This document shows positions 59,701-64,000 of a stretch of DNA of 64,000 nucleotides, in pieces. The notes beneath the pieces are model-generated. The model was given only the letters and a program-made list of their open reading frames with translations. It was not told the DNA's origin and did not search any database. The stretch is from Candidatus Pyrohabitans jungbluthii (GTDB taxonomy: Archaea; Hydrothermarchaeota; Hydrothermarchaeia; Hydrothermarchaeales; BMS3B), in contig MTMD02000010.1 in NCBI GenBank assembly GCA_002010065.2, forward strand, positions 1-64,000. The letters are read 5' to 3'. Position 1 is the first letter of the stretch, and every line of letters starts with the position of its first letter. A program made the translations under genes and the position numbers.

Positions 59701-60708
59701 ATGTCTTTGTTGCTCGAGGCAATCGCCGGCAAGGCGGAGCGCGTGCCGGTTGCGCCGCTAATCACCCTCGGTCACGCATGCAGAATCGCCGGCGTAGCTC
59801 AGGTGGATTACGTGTTAAAGCCGGAGAGCTACGCAGAGGCGCAGCTTAAAACAAAGCGCTACTACGGCTACGACTGGGTGTGGAGCCACCAGTTCTTTCA
59901 GGGGCCAAGCGAGAGAGAAAGGCAAAGCGCAGAGCGCGTCGCCGAGGGAGTAGCACTTACCCTTGACTTCGGGGCGAGGCTTCTGATACCCCACAAAGGC
60001 ATGCCCCGTGTGCTCAGCGTGGCGCTTTCAAACAAAGAGGAGCTCTCTGAGCTTGAGGTGCCGGAGATCGGCGAGGAGAAGATGGCACCTCTGAAGCTTC
60101 TTCTGGAGAGCGAGGGCTTTGCCGCTGGCAACCTTAGAATGCCCTTCACCTTTGCGGCAACCTTGCTTTACCCCCTGGAAAACTTCCTGCTTGACCTCAG
60201 CCTGGACAAGCGCTTTGTCCACGCACTTCTTGATTATGCCTACCGCTACAACCTGGAGCTTGCCAAGGCGATGATAAACGCTGGGGCGGAGCTGATATTC
60301 ACAGAAGACCCAAGCGCATCGAGCAGCGTAATCTCGCCTTCGCATTATCGGGAGTTCGCCTACCCCTACGAGAAGAAGCTTATCCGTGAGATTAAAAGGC
60401 AGGGGGCTAAGACTGTGCTGCACATCTGCGGCAATATTTCGGCTCTGCTTGAGGACATGCTCACGCTGGGCGTCGACGCCATAAGCGTAGACGAGAGCAT
60501 GGACATGGCGACGCTCAGAGAAAAAACAGTAGCCTGGGGCAACGTCGCGCCCTCGCTGCTGGTTAGCGGCTCCCCCGACGAGGTGGCTGAAGCGAGCAGG
60601 GCAATAGTTGCGCTACGCGAAGGCGTTGTGCTAAGCTCAGGCTGTGTTGTGCCGGGCAACGCCAAGCCTGAGAATATCGCTGCGATGGTGGCTGCAGCGA
60701 AGGAATAG
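59701..60708 (+). CDS. Uroporphyrinogen decarboxylase-fold methyltransferase (MtaA/MtbA-like)
   Basis: This 335-aa TIM barrel belongs to the MtaA/CmuA branch of the UroD superfamily. Zinc ligands H241-x-C243 (LHICGN) and C315 (SSGCVVPGN) match methylcobamide:thiol methyltransferases rather than true UroD. It would move a methyl group from a corrinoid protein to a thiol or other acceptor. No corrinoid protein or methyltransferase 1 gene is nearby. TTAAATAAC about 30 nt upstream predicts a leaderless mRNA. Confidence 0.85.
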   Translation: MSLLLEAIAGKAERVPVAPLITLGHACRIAGVAQVDYVLKPESYAEAQLKTKRYYGYDWVWSHQFFQGPSERERQSAERVAEGVALTLDFGARLLIPHKGMPRVLSVALSNKEELSELEVPEIGEEKMAPLKLLLESEGFAAGNLRMPFTFAATLLYPLENFLLDLSLDKRFVHALLDYAYRYNLELAKAMINAGAELIFTEDPSASSSVISPSHYREFAYPYEKKLIREIKRQGAKTVLHICGNISALLEDMLTLGVDAISVDESMDMATLREKTVAWGNVAPSLLVSGSPDEVAEASRAIVALREGVVLSSGCVVPGNAKPENIAAMVAAAKE

Positions 60709-60822
60709 TACCCTGGCTTCAATTTCATCCTGAAAAGAATTTTTGTGGCTATTTTTTCAGTTTGTCAATAAAAAAGTAATTAAATATCTGCAAAGATTAT
60801 TTAAAAGAAAGGAGAATCTGTC

Positions 60823-61296
60823 ATGCTAAAAACCAGGAAGATACTCACCATTGTTGCGATTGTGGCTGTGCTTGTATTTGCGTATTATGCCGCCAATGCA
60901 ACGCCTGTGATAAGCGACCAGAACTACACATACATCGCAGAGCTGGAGTGGTACAATACCTACGACGCAGGCGCGAAGGCAGCGGCGGAGGCTAAGAAGC
61001 CCCTGATAGTTTACTTCTGGACCATATGGTGCGTCTACTGCGAAAAGTATCACAAGGAGGTATTCTCCCGCGAGGACATAAGGGAGATTCTCGCCCAAGA
61101 TTTCGTGAGGGTGGCGATAGACATGGACGTGAACAAAGAGGATACGCGAAGGTTCAACGTCCAGGCGCCGCCACATGTAATTTTCATGACCTCCGAGGGC
61201 GAGATAATCACGCGCGTCCCAGGCTATATGCCAGCGGATGAGTTCAAAGAGGTACTGCTCAGAGTTAAAGCCTCTGCTGGAGGAGCGCACCCATGA
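60823..61296 (+). CDS. Membrane-anchored thioredoxin-like protein (CVYC), CcmF-linked
   Basis: This 157-aa protein has an N-terminal anchor (residues 6-24) and a thioredoxin fold with WCVYC in YFWTIWCVYCEKY; APPHVIF provides the cis-Pro. It is a paralogue of the protein at 9358-9816. Its stop overlaps the ccmF start by 4 nt, so its role is almost certainly reduction of apocytochrome CxxCH disulfides before heme attachment. Confidence 0.9.
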   Translation: MLKTRKILTIVAIVAVLVFAYYAANATPVISDQNYTYIAELEWYNTYDAGAKAAAEAKKPLIVYFWTIWCVYCEKYHKEVFSREDIREILAQDFVRVAIDMDVNKEDTRRFNVQAPPHVIFMTSEGEIITRVPGYMPADEFKEVLLRVKASAGGAHP

Positions 61297-63674
61297 GCAT
61301 AGGCGACGCGCTTCTATCGCTTGCTCTGCTCACCGGCAGTGCCACCGCTGCGCTGCTGGTGCTGCCCCATCAAGAGAAGCTGGAAAAACTGAGGAGAGCC
61401 ACTCTGGTGCTATTCGCTTCCTCTCTCACAGCCGCCTTCATCCTTCTCCTCTACTACTTCGCTATAAGCGACTTCCGCATCTTCTATGTCTGGAAGTTCA
61501 GCAGCAGCGCATACCCCCTCTACTACAAGCTCTCAGGTGCATTAGCCGGGCAGGAAGGTACGCTCCTCTTCTGGGCAATGCTGATAGCGCTAAGCGCACT
61601 CTGGCTTGAGCGTGGAGAAGAGCGAAAGCTTGCATTCGTGAAGCAGACCCAGCTGGTCGTCGTAGCCCTTGGGCTTTACTTTACCTTTCTCACCTTCCTC
61701 CAGTCGCCATTCACAACAATCTACGAAGCTTTTCCCGACATACCAGTTGGCTACCTTCCCGAGGACGGCAACGGCTTGAACCCTCTCCTGCTCGACCCCT
61801 GGATGGCATCCCATCCCTTCACCACCTTTCTAGGCTACGCAGGCACAACGATACCCTTCGCAGGCGCTGTGGTGTACCTTTTCACCACCGCAAGAGCGGG
61901 TGGCGTGGAGGGCGCTGCGCAGAGGCTGTGGGTAACCAAGGGCTTGCAGTGGCTCCGCTTCGCTTGGCTGTTCTCCACGATTTCAATGGCCTTCGGCGGG
62001 ATATGGGCATACAAAACCCTGGGCTGGGGCGGCTTCTGGGCGTGGGATCCGGTGGAGACGGCGATGCTACTGCCCTGGCTGATGCTCACCGCGGCGGTGC
62101 ATGTTACGCTGGAGCATCGCCGCGACAGGACGAAGTACAACGTTTTAGCCCCCATCCTCGTTGCCTTCTCCTTCTCTCTGGTTGTGTACGCCACCGCCGT
62201 AACGCGCAGCGGAATTTTTGAGAGCGTCCATGCCTTCATCGCAGGCAGCGTGGGGAAGTACATAATGCTTCTGGTGGGTATATCCTTTGCCGTGCCTCTA
62301 GCGCTGGGACTCTGGAAGTATACCCGCATCCCGAGGAGAGAAGAGGAGGACGAGATTATAAACAGGACGAATATATTCTACGCCGCCATTCTGGTCTTCC
62401 TCATAACAATCTTCATCTCCTTCTACGGGATAACCTTCCCGCCTATAATGAAGCTGATAACCACACAGAAATACGCCATAACAAAGCAGTTCTTCAACCT
62501 CTGGCTCTATCCATTCTTCCTACTCATGCTACTCCTCATAGGCTTGGGCCTGCACTACCGTGAGAGCAGAAAAGCAGAGGTTTTGCGAGATTTCTTCATT
62601 TTCACCCTCTTCACCATAGTGGCGGCCTTCATAAAGCCCACAGAGGACTACAACATCGTGGACTACACCTCCTTCATCTCCGCCTCAAAGCCGCTGCTCT
62701 ACTCAACCATAGGCGAGATTTCCTCATTAAGCGTGGTTCCGCCCGCCTTCTACATCTTCTACGCTTCCATAGAGAGGTGGCGCTTCTTTGCCTCCGCGTC
62801 AACGCGGAGAAAGCTTAGAGAGGCGGGAGTCATAGCGATCCACATTGGCGTCGCCCTCATTGCGATAGGCGTGGTCTTCTCTTCCATGTTTACCAGCGAG
62901 TTCTCGGTGACACTGAACAAGAATCGCATAGGAGAGGAGAAGGTGCTCGCCCAGGCGGTATTCCACGAGGGTTTCGGCAAGCTCGGCACCTGGGGTGTGC
63001 ATCAGGGCGAAGTTTTAACCGATTACAAAATAAAGCTTCTTGACTACAAGGAGTATGTGGATTACGGCAGCGCCTCCAGGGTTAATTCAAAGCGTGGGAT
63101 GAGCATACAGGAATTCCGCGCCGCAATTGCAAGGGGAGACGCGAGGAGCGAGTACACTGTGCGAGGCACGGTGAGCAGGGTACTCAGAGGAGAGCATGCC
63201 ACATTTATAAAGCTCAGCGACGAAAGCGGCGAACTGTGGGTGGCAGCTGACCCAAGCCTGAGAGTTCCTATAGGCGTGGAGGCTGTTGCTAGGGGTGTGC
63301 CGCTGAGGGGGGTTAAAACCCCGGACGGTGCTACGGACGTGGTGCTCCTTGCCAATCAGGTTAGCGATACCATCGCCCAAGCATTCAAGAAGGTTCAGCT
63401 CGCTCGCGTTGCGATTTACAAAGGCAAAGCGAAGATCGGCGAGGGAGATGTGAAGTTTGAGGTGTACAAAAACGGCGATGCGAGGCGTCCCCTCATCGAC
63501 CGCAGTTTAGTAAGAGACGTTTTTGTGGTGCTGGATTCGCCTACCTATCAGGGAGACCTGTCAATAACAGTTAGGATAAAGCCCCTGATAAATGAAATCT
63601 GGCTGGGCGTTATTTTATTTGTGCTGGGTATAGTTCTGTGCATCTTCTACGAAGCCAGAGGCTCAGAGAAATGA
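61293..63674 (+). CDS. ccmF: CcmF-like cytochrome c heme lyase with inserted OB-like domain
   Basis: This 793-aa protein with about 14 TM helices attaches heme to apocytochrome c. The heme-binding WWD motif WGGFWAWDPVETAMLLPWL is intact and external His residues flank it. The C-terminal external domain (about residues 530-760) contains an added segment of some 70 residues (about 610-680, with YTVRGTVSRVLRG, FIKLSDESGELWV and VEAVARGVP) that looks like an OB fold of the kind found in CcmE and DUF4920-like proteins. It lies between a thioredoxin and a third gene in one operon. Confidence 0.88.
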   Translation: MSIGDALLSLALLTGSATAALLVLPHQEKLEKLRRATLVLFASSLTAAFILLLYYFAISDFRIFYVWKFSSSAYPLYYKLSGALAGQEGTLLFWAMLIALSALWLERGEERKLAFVKQTQLVVVALGLYFTFLTFLQSPFTTIYEAFPDIPVGYLPEDGNGLNPLLLDPWMASHPFTTFLGYAGTTIPFAGAVVYLFTTARAGGVEGAAQRLWVTKGLQWLRFAWLFSTISMAFGGIWAYKTLGWGGFWAWDPVETAMLLPWLMLTAAVHVTLEHRRDRTKYNVLAPILVAFSFSLVVYATAVTRSGIFESVHAFIAGSVGKYIMLLVGISFAVPLALGLWKYTRIPRREEEDEIINRTNIFYAAILVFLITIFISFYGITFPPIMKLITTQKYAITKQFFNLWLYPFFLLMLLLIGLGLHYRESRKAEVLRDFFIFTLFTIVAAFIKPTEDYNIVDYTSFISASKPLLYSTIGEISSLSVVPPAFYIFYASIERWRFFASASTRRKLREAGVIAIHIGVALIAIGVVFSSMFTSEFSVTLNKNRIGEEKVLAQAVFHEGFGKLGTWGVHQGEVLTDYKIKLLDYKEYVDYGSASRVNSKRGMSIQEFRAAIARGDARSEYTVRGTVSRVLRGEHATFIKLSDESGELWVAADPSLRVPIGVEAVARGVPLRGVKTPDGATDVVLLANQVSDTIAQAFKKVQLARVAIYKGKAKIGEGDVKFEVYKNGDARRPLIDRSLVRDVFVVLDSPTYQGDLSITVRIKPLINEIWLGVILFVLGIVLCIFYEARGSEK

Positions 63675-64000
63675 AAGCTAAAAACGCTGCGCTTGTGCTG
63701 CTTGGCATAGCTTTGCTCGTCTTCGCCTTCTCTGCCCAAGAGGAGGAAACCCCCAGCAAGGCTCAGCCAGAAGGGGCAATGAAGCTCCACCCCGCGAACT
63801 TCACCCTTGCAAGCCTTAAAGGTGGAGAAGAGGCTTTAAAAGAGGTTAGAGCACTTCACCGCGGCAGTTCTGCACTTGAGCTGGAAGACGCCCTCGTTGC
63901 CGAGTACATAACCCAAGACGGCAGGCTGGTGAAGGTGTGGGTGGGCATAGCTCGCAATGAGAGCACAGCAAGAGAAATGCTGGCGCAGATGCGCGCGAAG
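63671..64000 (+). CDS. Exported protein, start only (window end)
   Basis: The ATG overlaps the ccmF stop (ATGA). The first 110 codons are visible: a signal peptide or anchor (AALVLLGIALLVFAFSA), a Glu/Pro-rich linker and a soluble stretch with no stop (FTLASLKGGEEALKEVRALH, then VKVWVGIARNESTAREML). It is probably another part of the cytochrome c assembly or redox operon. The family cannot be named from this part. Confidence 0.75.
   Translation, partial: MKAKNAALVLLGIALLVFAFSAQEEETPSKAQPEGAMKLHPANFTLASLKGGEEALKEVRALHRGSSALELEDALVAEYITQDGRLVKVWVGIARNESTAREMLAQMRAK

Overview
The window is chromosomal DNA from an archaeon, most likely an anaerobic, probably thermophilic euryarchaeal-type lineage (Archaeoglobi- or Hydrothermarchaeota-like; the exact lineage is an inference). 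The archaeal assignment rests on: a tRNA-Tyr with the C1-G72 pair; Alba; a family B replicative-type DNA polymerase; ABCE1; SepCysS; an archaeal-type AspRS; DUF63; a Fae-Hps fusion; a CGP-CTERM-like protein tail; and TATA boxes about 25-30 nt before many starts, several of which look leaderless. TTG and GTG starts are common.

Layout. 0-5.5 kb: tRNA-Tyr, then a [NiFe]-hydrogenase operon (small and large subunit, endopeptidase, hypC, hypD, hypA, hypB); hypE and hypF are not in the window. 5.5-6.7 kb: a receiver-domain protein, a frameshifted RAD55-like ATPase and a hairpin. 6.7-9.8 kb: an octaheme cytochrome c opposite a small regulator/membrane-protein pair, a PCYCGC-motif protein and a membrane-anchored thioredoxin. 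9.8-12.8 kb: a structured non-coding segment, alba and polB. 12.8-22.4 kb (minus): an 11-subunit-equivalent complex I operon, nuoA-B-CD-H-I-J-K-L-M-N, without nuoEFG or an fpoF-like input gene. 22.5-27.7 kb: GNAT, M20 peptidase, ABCE1, an unknown protein with Fae-Hps, and a 41-residue Cys peptide. 27.7-30.6 kb: an AT-rich accessory stretch with an acylphosphatase/coiled-coil repeat protein, two related small membrane proteins and a zinc-ribbon membrane protein. 30.6-34.2 kb: cysS, DUF59, a methyltransferase and an AbrB-PhoU regulator. 34.2-39.3 kb: two histidine kinases sharing an identical 254-bp block, with the remnant of a third between them. 39.8-43.5 kb: a Met/Gly-rich exported protein, two SHOCT-tail membrane proteins, DUF63, a Cys/His membrane protein and a lipoprotein. 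43.7-48.6 kb: hisD, aspS, a MraY/Alg7-like transferase and SepCysS. 48.7-52.5 kb: an ABC exporter in which one permease carries a C-terminal PrsW-like protease domain. 52.6-57.5 kb: an orphan branched-chain-type binding protein, an MBL hydrolase, an AmmeMemoRadiSam-like radical SAM protein and an ABC-2 exporter. 57.5-60.7 kb: a class V aminotransferase, an AAA ATPase with altered motifs, and an MtaA-like methyltransferase. 60.8-64.0 kb: a second thioredoxin, a CcmF-like heme lyase with an inserted OB-like domain, and a gene cut by the window end.

Working together: the hydrogenase (electrons from H2), a complex I lacking the NADH module, the octaheme cytochrome and the two thioredoxin/CcmF cytochrome c maturation clusters point to membrane-linked anaerobic respiration with extracytoplasmic heme proteins. 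Fae-Hps and the MtaA-like protein point to C1 metabolism. CysRS together with SepCysS, and an AspRS with non-discriminating residues, point to archaeal indirect aminoacylation routes. The most unusual signals are the Asp-for-Cys change in the hydrogenase proximal cluster, the structured RNA before alba with mutually exclusive helices, the ABC permease-PrsW fusion, the OB insertion in CcmF, and a family of GTTRCCC/GGGYGAC hairpins scattered through the window.
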